Positions 24,720-33,111 of a DNA stretch of 58,442 bases are shown here, in pieces. Below the pieces are notes generated by a model, which saw only the letters and a program-made list of their open reading frames with translations, was not told the origin of the DNA and searched no databases. This DNA is from Kocuria rhizophila. GTDB taxonomy: Bacteria; Actinomycetota; Actinomycetes; Actinomycetales; Micrococcaceae. Location of the stretch: assembly GCF_003667225.1 (NCBI RefSeq), contig NZ_RCOM01000006.1, forward strand, positions 1-58,442. The letters are read 5' to 3'. A program made the position numbers and the translations under genes. Every line of letters begins with the position of its first letter. Within the stretch, counting starts at the first letter, position 1.

Positions 24720-25673
24720 TCACTGGTAGGAGACGAACCACGGCTTCGGGTCCAGCGCGTAGGTCTGCTGGGGCGTGTACATGGGCGTGTCCTCGTCGTA
24801 GAAGTTCTTCCACGCCATGCGGATGCCCTTCGGCAGCCCTTCCTGCAGGGCGTTCCACGTGCCCGTCTTGAGGTCCGGGGTGCCGTGCCCGTCCGCGTGC
24901 AGCACGAACGCCAGCTCGGGGTGCTGGGTGTTGATCGCCTGGCGGTTCTCGATCATGGACATGGAGAACTGGTGGAGGATCAGCGACTTCTGGGGCAGCT
25001 GGTTGTCCCGGGTGAGCGTGGCCAGCCACTGCGAGGTCTTGTTGATCTCCGCGGCGTCCACGGAGCCGATCTGCTGCAGGGGCAGCTGTCCCGGGGCCAG
25101 GCGCCACTCCGCGTCCAGCGCGAGGCCCACGTTGGGACGCTTGAGCAGCTCCTCGTACTGCTTGGCCTGCGTGAGGAAGTCCGCCTGGCCCGGCTGCAGG
25201 TCCAGGACCACGTAGACGTCGTTCTTCTCCGCGGCCTCCACGTACGGCATGAGCTGCTCCACGGTGGACTCGGTGGAGTAGTTGCCGTCCGGGCCCGGTT
25301 CCGAAGACGCCGTGGTGGCGATGATCTCGAACGCGGGGATGACCTTCTCCTCGCTGTAGGGCTCATAGCTCTTGGCGAGCTCCTTGACCCGGGTCACGGA
25401 CGCCTCGGGTCCCTGCTCACCCAGCGCGCCGAGCCCGGGGGTGCCCGGGTGCCCGTACAGCGCCACGAAACGCCGGTCCGGGAACATGGTGGTGCCCCCG
25501 CCGATCAGCTCCGCCGGTTCCTCGGGGGTCGGGGTGGCGCTGGGCTGCTCGGTCTGCGACGCCGCCGGCTCCCCGGAACCGTCTCCGCTCTGTGCTTCAC
25601 CCCCTGAGCTGCAGCCCACGAGCAGGAACGAGGCGCAGAGGACGGCGAGAACGGTAAAGCGGCGGGAGCGCAT
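24720..25673 (-). CDS. Lipoprotein of unknown function
   Basis: 317 residues from ATG 25673. Lipobox LLVGC (Cys about 21) after MRSRRFTVLAVLCASF, then a Ser/Gly/Glu/Pro linker and a ~270-residue globular domain with FVALYGHPGTPGLGALGEQGPE, VIPAFEIIATTASSEPGPDGNYS, VYVVLDLQPGQADF, VGLALDAEWRL and AFVLHADGHGTPDLKTGTW. The alternating strand/helix pattern with acidic strand ends (DLQPG, LDAEW, HADGHG) suggests a TIM-barrel-like, possibly carbohydrate-acting, domain. I do not recognise the family. Divergent from the next gene. Confidence 0.75.
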   Translation of the reverse strand: MRSRRFTVLAVLCASFLLVGCSSGGEAQSGDGSGEPAASQTEQPSATPTPEEPAELIGGGTTMFPDRRFVALYGHPGTPGLGALGEQGPEASVTRVKELAKSYEPYSEEKVIPAFEIIATTASSEPGPDGNYSTESTVEQLMPYVEAAEKNDVYVVLDLQPGQADFLTQAKQYEELLKRPNVGLALDAEWRLAPGQLPLQQIGSVDAAEINKTSQWLATLTRDNQLPQKSLILHQFSMSMIENRQAINTQHPELAFVLHADGHGTPDLKTGTWNALQEGLPKGIRMAWKNFYDEDTPMYTPQQTYALDPKPWFVSYQ

Positions 25674-25820
25674 GACGCAAGAACCTCTATCGATGTGGGG
25701 GGCAGCCGGAAGACTGTGCATCCATCAGCACACTGCGGATGCGGGGTGACTTCACCCTATGTCCTCCCGGAGGTGGGCCGTGGGAGGATGACGCCACCAC
25801 TGTTAACGCACGAGGTGTCC

Positions 25821-26921
25821 ATGAGCAACCACCCCGGCCCCCCGCCGCACGACCCATCCAGCTCCGCCGACTCGGAGCCCTCTGTCACGCCGTACGACCC
25901 CACCGCCCGCGACCCCCGACCGGGCGGCCGCGGCACCGGGGCGACCGGCCTCGATCCGCAGGCTCCCGCGGGCCCTCAGGGTGACGCCACGTCCCCGGGT
26001 GCGGCCGACCGGTCGCGCAACGGGGTGTCGCCCGGGGTGGTCATCGCCCTGGTGGCAGTGGGTGTGGTGATCGGCCTGGGGGTGCTCGCGGTGCTGATCT
26101 ACCTGCTGGTCGCCTCCCTCGGGGGTCTCCGGGACGGGGGTCTCCGGGACGAGGGGCCCAAACCACTCACCACGTCGGAGCAGGCGGCGGAACCCACCCG
26201 GGGGACCGCGTCCACGAGCCCCGGCCCGGCGGCGTCGTCACCGGGGCGGGACACCACGGGCGCGGGGCCGACAACGAGCGCGGCCGCCCCCGGCCCCGCG
26301 GGCACCCGGGCACTGCCGGCCCCGAGCGGGAAGCCCCTGGTGCAGAAGAGCGGGACGTTCGAGGAGCTCACGCTGGAGCAGCGGACCGAGAACGCCGTGA
26401 CCCTCCCGGCCGGGGACGAGCCGCTGCTGGTGGTGTGGAGCGCCACCGGCGGCGGGGACGGCGGCTCCGTGTTCGTCACCGGCGCGGAGCGTCCCGGCGG
26501 GCTGCCGTCGGAGACCCTGGGCTCGGTGCGCGCGGGGCAGACGGGGACGGCGCTGGTCAACGCCTCGAGCACCAGGCGCCACACCGCCGTGCTCTACCCG
26601 GAGGGCAACTCCGGGATGGCGTGGGACGTGAAGGTCTACCCGCTCTCCGCCGTGCCCCGGATGGAGCGCGGCACCACCGTGACCGGGGAGGGTCCCGGGG
26701 TCTTCCGGCTGCCACAGGGCCCGGCCCGCACGCACTCCCTGGAGGTGACCGCGGAGCACGACGTCCCTTCGGTGGCCGTCTACAACGCCGACGACCTTGG
26801 GCTCTCCACCGCGTTCGAGTACGGGACGTCCCCGGTGACGGTGGACGTGGAGGTCGGCGGTGGTGAGCAGGTGGTGGTGGTCGAGTCGCAGGAGAAGTGG
26901 AGCTTCCGGCCCGCCGGCTGA
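25821..26921 (+). CDS. Single-pass membrane protein with extracytoplasmic domain, unknown
   Basis: 366 residues from ATG 25821 with GAGG 6 bases upstream. About 75 disordered Pro/Asp-rich residues, one transmembrane helix (VVIALVAVGVVIGLGVLAVLIYLLV), a Thr/Ala/Pro linker containing a GCGGCGTCGT core (26229), then a ~190-residue beta-rich domain (FEELTLEQRTENAVTLPAG, LLVVWSATGGGDGGSVFVTG, GEQVVVVESQEKWSFRPAG). The two halves of that domain look alike (linker-strand-Val-rich motifs), so it may be two beta-sandwich repeats. No family recognised. Confidence 0.72.
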   Translation: MSNHPGPPPHDPSSSADSEPSVTPYDPTARDPRPGGRGTGATGLDPQAPAGPQGDATSPGAADRSRNGVSPGVVIALVAVGVVIGLGVLAVLIYLLVASLGGLRDGGLRDEGPKPLTTSEQAAEPTRGTASTSPGPAASSPGRDTTGAGPTTSAAAPGPAGTRALPAPSGKPLVQKSGTFEELTLEQRTENAVTLPAGDEPLLVVWSATGGGDGGSVFVTGAERPGGLPSETLGSVRAGQTGTALVNASSTRRHTAVLYPEGNSGMAWDVKVYPLSAVPRMERGTTVTGEGPGVFRLPQGPARTHSLEVTAEHDVPSVAVYNADDLGLSTAFEYGTSPVTVDVEVGGGEQVVVVESQEKWSFRPAG

Positions 26922-26959
26922 GGGCCGCGCACGGGCCCGCAACTGGTTCCGCGGGGTAG

Positions 26960-27019
26960 TGCATCAGCGGAGCAAACGCAGGCCGGGGGCCGAGAAGCTG
27001 CACTAACGGAGCAAATGCA
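26960..27019. repeat. Two copies of a 21-bp TGCA-bounded motif
   Basis: Copies at 26960-26980 and 26999-27019 match at 17 of 21 positions, share the core CGGAGCAAA, and each begins and ends in TGCA (second copy) or TGCA/CGCA (first). Spacing is 18 bases. They lie in the spacer between convergent genes. Confidence 0.6.
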
Positions 27020-27084
27020 CGACGCTCCGCGGGTCTTGGGGTGCCTCGGGGGCTGGGGCGCCAGGGCGCTGAGCCGCTGCCGGC

Positions 27085-27101
27085 GCGGCGTGCGACGCCG
27101 C
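27085..27101 (-). terminator. Short hairpin after the pirin gene
   Basis: GCGGCGT and ACGCCGC form a 7-bp stem around GCG, four bases past the minus-strand stop. Confidence 0.35.
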
Positions 27102-27105
27102 CGGG

Positions 27106-28044
27106 TCAGCCCCGCGCGCGCAGGACGGTGTTCGGCAGCTCCGGTGCGGGCAACGGGTCGGGCTGGCCGGGTGGGAAGGTTCCGAACTGCGGGAAGGGGC
27201 GGCCGTCGTCGTAGGCGGTGCCCCGCAGCTCGTCGAGCTCCGCCCCGCCCACCGGTACCCCGGTGCGCTCCGGCGCCAGCGGCGAGTCCGTGCCCGCGAA
27301 CCCGATGCCGTGCCGGGGGATCTCCACGCCGTCCAGGGAGAGCGGAGCGTCCACGCGCAGCACGCCGTGCTCGTGCCCGGGTGGCACGTCGATCTCCACG
27401 GTGGTGCGCGGTTCGATCCGCAGCTCGGCGCCAGTGAGCGGAATGCGCGTGGCCACGGGGGACTCCACCCCCAGCAGGGAGCCGATGAACACGCAGGCCC
27501 GGTACCCCGGTCCCGCCACGGGCTCGGAGCGGTGGGTGTCCAGGCTCGGCTCCCCGAAGCGGGACTCGTCCGGGAACGCGTACCAGAGCTGCACGCCGTG
27601 GAGCACGCTGGTGTCCCGGGTGGAGAACTCGGAGTGGGTGATCCCGCGCCCCGCGTTCATGAGGTCCACCTCTCCGGGGCGGACGGTGGCCCAGTTCCCG
27701 GCGGAGTCCACGTGGTCGATGCGCCCCTCGAACAGCCAGGACACGGTGGCCAGTCCAGTGTGGGGGTGGCGTGGGACCCTCATCCCTCCGGTGGCCGCCA
27801 CGTGGTCCGGGCCGTAGGAGTCCAGGAAGCACCAGGCGCCGATCAGCGACCGGCCCTTCTGCGGCAGGGTGCGCCGCACGGTCATCCCGCGCGGGCCGCC
27901 CAGGGGCACGTCCCGGGGTTCGAGGATCTCCACGGGCCCGTTCTCCCCGTCCGCCACGACGACGCCGCTGCGCAGCCCGCCGCGCGCCGGCGCAGGTCCC
28001 GGGCGGCACACGGTGGGCCGCGGGTCCTTCTCGGGGTTGCTCAC
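27106..28044 (-). CDS. Pirin family protein (bicupin)
   Basis: 312 residues from GTG 28044, whose GTGA overlaps the TGA of the upstream gene. N-terminal cupin carries the metal ligands in HPHTGLATVSWLFEG and the following ITHSE (His, His, His, Glu pattern), as in pirins with quercetin-dioxygenase or regulatory roles. The C-terminal cupin includes PGHEHGVLRVDAPL. Translationally coupled to the dehydrogenase gene. A GCGGCGTCGT core lies at 27959. Confidence 0.9.
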   Translation of the reverse strand: MSNPEKDPRPTVCRPGPAPARGGLRSGVVVADGENGPVEILEPRDVPLGGPRGMTVRRTLPQKGRSLIGAWCFLDSYGPDHVAATGGMRVPRHPHTGLATVSWLFEGRIDHVDSAGNWATVRPGEVDLMNAGRGITHSEFSTRDTSVLHGVQLWYAFPDESRFGEPSLDTHRSEPVAGPGYRACVFIGSLLGVESPVATRIPLTGAELRIEPRTTVEIDVPPGHEHGVLRVDAPLSLDGVEIPRHGIGFAGTDSPLAPERTGVPVGGAELDELRGTAYDDGRPFPQFGTFPPGQPDPLPAPELPNTVLRARG

Positions 28045-29036
28045 CGCTCGCCCTCGGTCCGGTCCCGCTCCGCGCCCGGCGTCCAGGAGGTGGGCTGGTC
28101 GGAGCGGTCCTCCGGGACCGTCCGGGCGGTCCTGGACAACTTCGGGGGCGGGGCGGCGGCATCCTCTCCGGTTCCACGCTCGGCCACCCACCTCTGGAAC
28201 ACCGCCGAGTCCTGCTCGCCCAGGCCGGCGTCCACGAGGCGCCGCGCGGCGTCGCGCAGGGGCCCGCCCAGGACGGACGCGGTGCCGGTGGCGCGGGCGG
28301 CGTCGAGGTAGGCGGAGACGTCCTTGTGCACGAACGACGCCCGCGCGGAGACCGAGTAGTCGTGGGCCACGAGCTTGGGGGTCTTGTCCGCCATGACCAC
28401 GGAACCGGCGTAGCCGCCCTGCATTAGCTCCAGCAGCTCGGCCAGGTCCAGCCCCGCGCGCTCGGCCACCACGGACGCCTCCGCGAGGGCCACGATCTCC
28501 GCGGCGCAGATCAGCTGGTTGCATGCCTTGGCCACCTGCCCCGCGCCGAGCGGTCCCAGGTGCACGGGCCGCCCGCACGCCGCGAGCACCTCGAGGGCCA
28601 GGGCCGCCGCGCGGTCCTCTCCGCCCACCATGATGGACAGCTCGCCCCGCACCGCGCCCGCTTCGCCCCCGGAGACGGGGGCGTCCACGAGCGCGAGGTC
28701 CGGGTACTCGCGGTGCCAGCGGGCGACGTCGTCCGGGGACACGGTGGAGCCGATCGCGATGACGACGCCGCCGCGCTCGCCGTCCCTCTGCGCCGCCCCC
28801 TCCGCGAGGTGCGGCAGCAGCGTGTCGATCTCGGGAGCGCCCGGGACCATGAGGAGCACGAGGTCCGCCTGGCCCGCCATGTGGCGGGGGTCGTCCACGG
28901 GGCGAGCGCCCTCCGCCTTGTGCAGGGAGTGCCGCAGGACCACGACGTCGTGGCCGGCGGCCACCAGGTGCCCGGTCATGGGGGTGCCCATGGCGCCCAG
29001 GCCGGTGACGCCCACGGTGCGGGGGATGGTGGTCAC
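28041..29036 (-). CDS. NAD(P)-dependent beta-hydroxyacid dehydrogenase (3-hydroxyisobutyrate dehydrogenase family)
   Basis: 331 residues from GTG 29036, with AGGAG 5 bases upstream. Rossmann motif GVTGLGAMGTPMTGHLVAAGH, substrate motif DAPVSGGEAGA and catalytic Lys in GAGQVAKACNQ are all intact. The family includes 3-hydroxyisobutyrate dehydrogenase, tartronate-semialdehyde reductase and others; specificity cannot be told. The C-terminal ~45 residues are a charged, Pro-rich extension. Forms a coupled pair with the pirin gene. A GCGGCGTCGT core is at 28762. Confidence 0.9.
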   Translation of the reverse strand: MTTIPRTVGVTGLGAMGTPMTGHLVAAGHDVVVLRHSLHKAEGARPVDDPRHMAGQADLVLLMVPGAPEIDTLLPHLAEGAAQRDGERGGVVIAIGSTVSPDDVARWHREYPDLALVDAPVSGGEAGAVRGELSIMVGGEDRAAALALEVLAACGRPVHLGPLGAGQVAKACNQLICAAEIVALAEASVVAERAGLDLAELLELMQGGYAGSVVMADKTPKLVAHDYSVSARASFVHKDVSAYLDAARATGTASVLGGPLRDAARRLVDAGLGEQDSAVFQRWVAERGTGEDAAAPPPKLSRTARTVPEDRSDQPTSWTPGAERDRTEGER

Positions 29037-29111
29037 GGTGACTCCTGGGCTCGGGGTGCAGGGGTGTTCCATTGTGGCCCGTGGTGCGGTGGACGGGTAG
29101 ACGTGTTGCCG

Positions 29112-29140
29112 CACTAGATGAAAATAGTTCTCATGTAGTG
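29112..29140 (+). promoter_or_regulatory. Zur-like operator upstream of aztD
   Basis: A 29-base dyad centred at 29126 in which 11 of 14 position pairs are complementary; the core ATGAAAATAGTTCTCAT resembles the actinobacterial Zur/Fur-type box (TGAAAA-type half sites). It lies 14 bases before the aztD start codon, so bound repressor would block transcription when zinc is plentiful. Confidence 0.7.
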
Positions 29141-29153
29141 CTACGGTTCCGCC

Positions 29154-30554
29154 ATGCACACACCACGAGACCCCGACCCCACTGCCCGTCGATCCGCCGC
29201 CGCCTCCTACGCGGGGCGCCACGCTCCCCTGCCCCTGGCGGTGACCTGCCTGGGGGTGACCGCGCTGCTGCTGAGCGGGTGCGCGCAGGGTGGCGGGGCG
29301 GCGTCGTCGTCCACGGGGAGCCCCAGCGAGAAAGTGACGTCGGCCGCGAAGGAGGTCTCGCACCTGGCGCCGCGCGCGGTGCTCGCCTACGACGGCGGGC
29401 TGCTCACCGTGGACACCGAGTCCGGGGAGGTGGTGGAGGACGTCACGGAGGACGGGTTCCTGCGGCTCAACGACGCGGGCGACGGGCGGCACGTGATGGT
29501 GTCGGACGGGGATGAGTTCAAGGTCTTCGACACCGGCCTGGAGGCGCAGGCCCACGGCGACCACCACCACTACTACGAGTCGGCGCCCGCGATGACCGGC
29601 CGCACGTTCGCCGCTCCCCACGCGGGGCACGTGGTGGTCCACGACGGGAAGACCACCCTGTTCGGGGACGGCGACGGGTCCATCCAGACCTTCGAATCCG
29701 GCGCGCTCCAGGAGAAGGGTGAGCCCTCGGTGAAGAAGCGGACGACGAAGGCGCCGCACCACGGCGTGGCGCTGGAACTCTCCGACGGCACCCTGTTCAC
29801 CACGCAGGGCACCGAGGACGAACGGCGCACCGCCCAGGTGCTCGCACCGGACGGCTCCGTCAAGGCCGAGACCACCAACTGCCCCGGCGTGCACGGGGAG
29901 GCCGCGGCGGCGCCCGGCCAGCGCACCGACACCGTCATGGTCGGCTGCGAGAACGGGCCCGTGGTGTACCGGGACGGGTCGTTCCACAAGGTGCCCGTGA
30001 AGGACGCCTACGCGCGCTCCGGGAACCTGGCGGGCTCGGAGACGTCCCCGATCGTGCTCGGCGACTACAAGGTGGACAAGGACGCGGAGCACGAGCACCC
30101 CACCCGCGTGGCGCTGTTCGACACCCGCAACGACTCGCACCAGCTCGTGGAGCTGGGCTCCTCCTACTGGTTCCGTTCCCTGGCCCGCGGACCCCACGGC
30201 GAGGGACTCGTGCTCACGTACGACGGCAAGCTCGCGGTGATCGACCAGAACACCGGGAAGATCACGAAACGGATCCCCGTGATCTCGCCGTGGCAGGAGA
30301 AGGACGACTGGCAGCAGCCCGGGCCCGCGGTCAAGGTGGCCGGGGACAAGGCGTACGTCACGGACGCCGAGCACCGGAAGCTGCACGTGGTGGACCTCTC
30401 CACGGGCACGGTGGCCAAGACCATCGACCTGCCGCAGACCCCGGTGGAGCTGGCGGTGACCACGGGGAAGCCGGAGGGCGCGGGGGCTGTATCTGGCAAG
30501 GGCCACAGCCACGGCTCCGAGGGGCACCACGGGGATGCGTCGCACGGTCACTGA
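29154..30554 (+). CDS. aztD: Zinc metallochaperone lipoprotein AztD
   Basis: 466 residues. Lipobox LLLSGC (Cys about 43), Ser/Gly linker coded by an exact copy of the dispersed repeat (29298-29312), then a beta-propeller-like domain (AVLAYDGGLLTVDTESGEVV, FLRLNDAGDGRHVMVSDGDEFKVFDTG). Two His-rich segments are visible: AHGDHHHYY in an early blade and the C-terminal GHSHGSEGHHGDASHGH. This matches AztD, the periplasmic/extracellular chaperone that passes zinc to the AztC binding protein. AztABC genes are not in the window. No clear ribosome site precedes the ATG, which may be close to the transcript start. The Zur-like box upstream supports zinc control. Confidence 0.88.
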   Translation: MHTPRDPDPTARRSAAASYAGRHAPLPLAVTCLGVTALLLSGCAQGGGAASSSTGSPSEKVTSAAKEVSHLAPRAVLAYDGGLLTVDTESGEVVEDVTEDGFLRLNDAGDGRHVMVSDGDEFKVFDTGLEAQAHGDHHHYYESAPAMTGRTFAAPHAGHVVVHDGKTTLFGDGDGSIQTFESGALQEKGEPSVKKRTTKAPHHGVALELSDGTLFTTQGTEDERRTAQVLAPDGSVKAETTNCPGVHGEAAAAPGQRTDTVMVGCENGPVVYRDGSFHKVPVKDAYARSGNLAGSETSPIVLGDYKVDKDAEHEHPTRVALFDTRNDSHQLVELGSSYWFRSLARGPHGEGLVLTYDGKLAVIDQNTGKITKRIPVISPWQEKDDWQQPGPAVKVAGDKAYVTDAEHRKLHVVDLSTGTVAKTIDLPQTPVELAVTTGKPEGAGAVSGKGHSHGSEGHHGDASHGH

Positions 30555-30656
30555 GCCGTACGGCCACTGGGCCGCGGGGGTGCGGCGGCTGGCCGGGGTG
30601 GTCTCGGGGCGGCTCGGTCCCGCTGGGCATCATGGCTGAGGCCGGTGCAGAACACG

Positions 30657-30692
30657 GCGACGCCGCCGGGAAGGGAATCCCGGCGGCGTCGC
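30657..30692 (+). terminator. Strong terminator after aztD
   Basis: Perfect 15-bp stem GCGACGCCGCCGGGA with its complement, 6-base loop. The arms contain a one-mismatch copy of the dispersed repeat core. Confidence 0.85.
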
Positions 30693-30707
30693 GGCTGTGT
30701 GGGTGGG

Positions 30708-30736
30708 TTCATAAATGAACGTCGATCATTTATAGT
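30708..30736 (+). promoter_or_regulatory. Promoter and TetR-type operator of the aminobutyraldehyde dehydrogenase gene
   Basis: ATAAATGA and TCATTTAT are perfect 8-base inverted arms separated by 7 bases (30711-30733). They overlap a plausible promoter, TTCATA (30708-30713), 17-base spacer, TATAGT (30731-30736). The same half-site arrangement precedes the putrescine oxidase gene. Confidence 0.75.
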
Positions 30737-30833
30737 GATGCACACGACATGAGCGCTCGACCCCGCGTTCCAGGAAGCACGGGTACGAGCGCAGCGTTCA
30801 CCGGACGCCCGCCGTCCCACGGAGGAGACCACC

Positions 30834-32267
30834 ATGGCCGACAAGCTGCAGAACTTCATCGACGGGCACTTCGTGCCTGCCCACGGGGAGAAGACGCTGG
30901 ACATCGTCGATCCCGCCACCGGGCGGACGGTGGCCGTGTCGCCAGTGTCCGACCAGCAGGACGTCGATGCCGCCTTCGAGGCGGCGTCGGTGGCGTCCAG
31001 AACCTGGAAGAAGACCACCCCCGCTGAGCGTCAGGAAGCGCTTCTCCAGCTCGCGGACGCCCTGCAGGAGCACCGTGACGAGCTGGTGGAGGCCCAGCAC
31101 CGCAACACCGGCCAGCCGCGCACCCAGATCGCGGAGGAGGAAGTGGACGCGGGCACCGACAACCTGCGTTTCTTCGCCGGGGCCGCGCGCACCCTCGAGG
31201 GCCGCGCAGCCATGGAGTACATGTCCGAGAACACCTCCTACGTGCGGCGTGAACCCGTGGGTGTGGTGGCTCAGGTCGCACCGTGGAACTACCCCCTGCT
31301 GATGGGCATCTGGAAGATCGGCCCCGCGCTCGCGGCCGGCAACACGATCGTGCTCAAGCCCAGCGACACCACGCCCGAGTCCACCCTCGTGCTCGCGCGT
31401 CTGGCGGGAGAGATCCTCCCCGCGGGCGTGCTCAACGTGGTGCTGGGAGATGCGGGGACGGGGGAGCTGCTCACCACGCACCCCACCCCGGCCATGGTGT
31501 CGATCACCGGCTCGGTGCGCGCGGGTCGGGCCGTCGCCCGGAGCGCCTCCGAAGGGCTCAAGCGCACGCACCTCGAGCTCGGCGGCAAGGCACCCGCCGT
31601 CGTGTTCGCCGATGCAGACCTGGAGCGCACCGCTGAGCAGCTCGTGCAGTACGGAACGTTCAACGCAGGTCAGGACTGCACCGCTGTCACCCGAATCCTG
31701 GTGGAGGCCAGTGCGCACGACGAACTCGTCAAGCTCCTGGCGGAGCAGGCGGAGAACACGGTCACGGGCGATCCGGACGAGTCCAAGAACGCCTTCGGGC
31801 CGCTCAACAACGTCCGCCACTTCAACGATGTGAAGGCCAAGCTCGGGAACATCCCGGCTCACGCGTCCGTGGTCACCGGTGGCGGACCCGTGGCCGACTC
31901 TGACGGCTTCTTCATTCAGCCCACCATCATCACGGACGTCCGGCAGGACGACCAGCTGGTGCAGGAGGAGACCTTCGGCCCCGTCCTCACCGTGCAGAAG
32001 TTCACCACGGAGCAGGAGGCCGTGGAGATGGCCAACGACGTGCCCTACGCCCTGGCCTCCAGCGTGTGGACCTCGGACCACGGGACTGCCATGCGGGTGA
32101 GTCGCGATCTCGACTTCGGGTGCGTGTGGGTCAACACGCACATGCTGCTCGTCTCCGAGATGCCCCACGGCGGTTTCAAGAACTCGGGCTACGGCAAGGA
32201 CCTCTCCTTGTACTCGGTGGAGGAGTACACGCGCGTGAAGCACGTGATGCACTCCCTCGAGGTCTGA
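30834..32267 (+). CDS. Aldehyde dehydrogenase, probable gamma-aminobutyraldehyde dehydrogenase
   Basis: 477 residues; GGAGGAGA lies about 8 bases before the ATG. Classical ALDH: Asn152 (APWNYPL), NAD-binding GSVRAGR, general base Glu248 (LELGGKAP) and nucleophile Cys282 (NAGQDCTA). GQDCTAVTRILV and the C-terminal GGFKNSGYGKDLSLYSVEEYTRVKHVM are characteristic of the PatD/betaine-aldehyde branch. With putrescine oxidase next door, the expected step is 4-aminobutanal to GABA, NAD-dependent. Ends 15 bases from the convergent TetR gene. Its own promoter is covered by the presumed TetR operator. Confidence 0.9.
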   Translation: MADKLQNFIDGHFVPAHGEKTLDIVDPATGRTVAVSPVSDQQDVDAAFEAASVASRTWKKTTPAERQEALLQLADALQEHRDELVEAQHRNTGQPRTQIAEEEVDAGTDNLRFFAGAARTLEGRAAMEYMSENTSYVRREPVGVVAQVAPWNYPLLMGIWKIGPALAAGNTIVLKPSDTTPESTLVLARLAGEILPAGVLNVVLGDAGTGELLTTHPTPAMVSITGSVRAGRAVARSASEGLKRTHLELGGKAPAVVFADADLERTAEQLVQYGTFNAGQDCTAVTRILVEASAHDELVKLLAEQAENTVTGDPDESKNAFGPLNNVRHFNDVKAKLGNIPAHASVVTGGGPVADSDGFFIQPTIITDVRQDDQLVQEETFGPVLTVQKFTTEQEAVEMANDVPYALASSVWTSDHGTAMRVSRDLDFGCVWVNTHMLLVSEMPHGGFKNSGYGKDLSLYSVEEYTRVKHVMHSLEV

Positions 32268-32282
32268 GGTGGGGGCGCTGCG

Positions 32283-33008
32283 TCAGTCGTCCTCCGAAGG
32301 ATGCAGCGCCTCCAGCTCCTGCCGGAACCCCGCGATCAGGCTCCGTAGGGCGACATCGAACGCCGCATCAGCGCCGGAACCTGCGGCCCGCCTCCCGTCA
32401 GACGAGATCACCGTGAGGTCTCTCTGGGAGACGGCGGCGGAGAAGACCGGGGCGATCTCCGACAGCCGCCCGGGATCGAAGATGTTCTCCGGTGCCGTGG
32501 CGTCGTAGGCAGAGCCGAACACGAGGGACTCCACCGCCACCACCGTGTTGACCACCCAGGACTCGGGCCAGCCGGCACGCACGAGACCCGCGGACACTTT
32601 CTCGTACATCGCCAGGGTGTGAGGGGAGTCGGCCACGGGGAGCACGGACATCACAGGGATCAGTGGGATGTTCCGTGTGTAGACGTGCCGGTAGGAACGG
32701 GCCCACTGCCCCAGAGCCACATCCCACGGCTCCGTCTCGAAGGCGGAGCAGTCGATCTCCATGTTCACCCGGTCCTGAACCAGGATCATGATGTCCCGTT
32801 TGGAGCCCACATGGTTGTAGAGCGCAGAGGCCGAGACCCCCAGCTGCGTGGCGAGCGCGGACATGGTCAGGGCGCGGTATCCGCGGGACTGGATCAGCGT
32901 CATGGCGGCGGCGGCGATCTTGCGCTGCGTCAGCACCGGGTTCCTGGGTCGCCCTCGCGGTCTCGGGGCGCGGTCCTGCTCCACAGCTTCTCCTGACCGG
33001 CCGCTCAT
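32283..33008 (-). CDS. TetR-family repressor of the putrescine cluster
   Basis: 241 residues from ATG 33008. N-terminal helix-turn-helix (RKIAAAAMTLIQSRGYRALTMSALATQLGVSASALYNHVGSK) and a larger C-terminal ligand domain of the TetR_C type. It lies between the dehydrogenase and the divergent putrescine oxidase gene, and two matching palindromes flank it (30711-30733 and 33072-33092), so it very likely controls both units and itself. Putrescine or an oxidation product is the logical inducer (inference). Confidence 0.88.
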   Translation of the reverse strand: MSGRSGEAVEQDRAPRPRGRPRNPVLTQRKIAAAAMTLIQSRGYRALTMSALATQLGVSASALYNHVGSKRDIMILVQDRVNMEIDCSAFETEPWDVALGQWARSYRHVYTRNIPLIPVMSVLPVADSPHTLAMYEKVSAGLVRAGWPESWVVNTVVAVESLVFGSAYDATAPENIFDPGRLSEIAPVFSAAVSQRDLTVISSDGRRAAGSGADAAFDVALRSLIAGFRQELEALHPSEDD

Positions 33009-33071
33009 GCGGCCCTGACGTGCCCGACGACGCATCGCGCACCGCGCGACCGGGCACCGGCACGCGTCTTG

Positions 33072-33092
33072 TAAATGAATACCCTTCATATT
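33072..33092 (+). promoter_or_regulatory. TetR-type operator in the tetR-puo divergent region
   Basis: TAAATGA (33072-33078) and TCATATT (33086-33092) with a 7-base spacer repeat the geometry and sequence of the palindrome before the dehydrogenase gene, with one mismatch in the inner hexamers. A possible -10 (TATTCT) overlaps its right arm. Confidence 0.7.
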
Positions 33093-33111
33093 CTCTCGAA
33101 AGGACACCGAA

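Noticed and set aside
30798-32252. Long minus-strand frame opposite the aldehyde dehydrogenase
   Set aside because: Complement of a fully conserved ALDH; no recognisable content.
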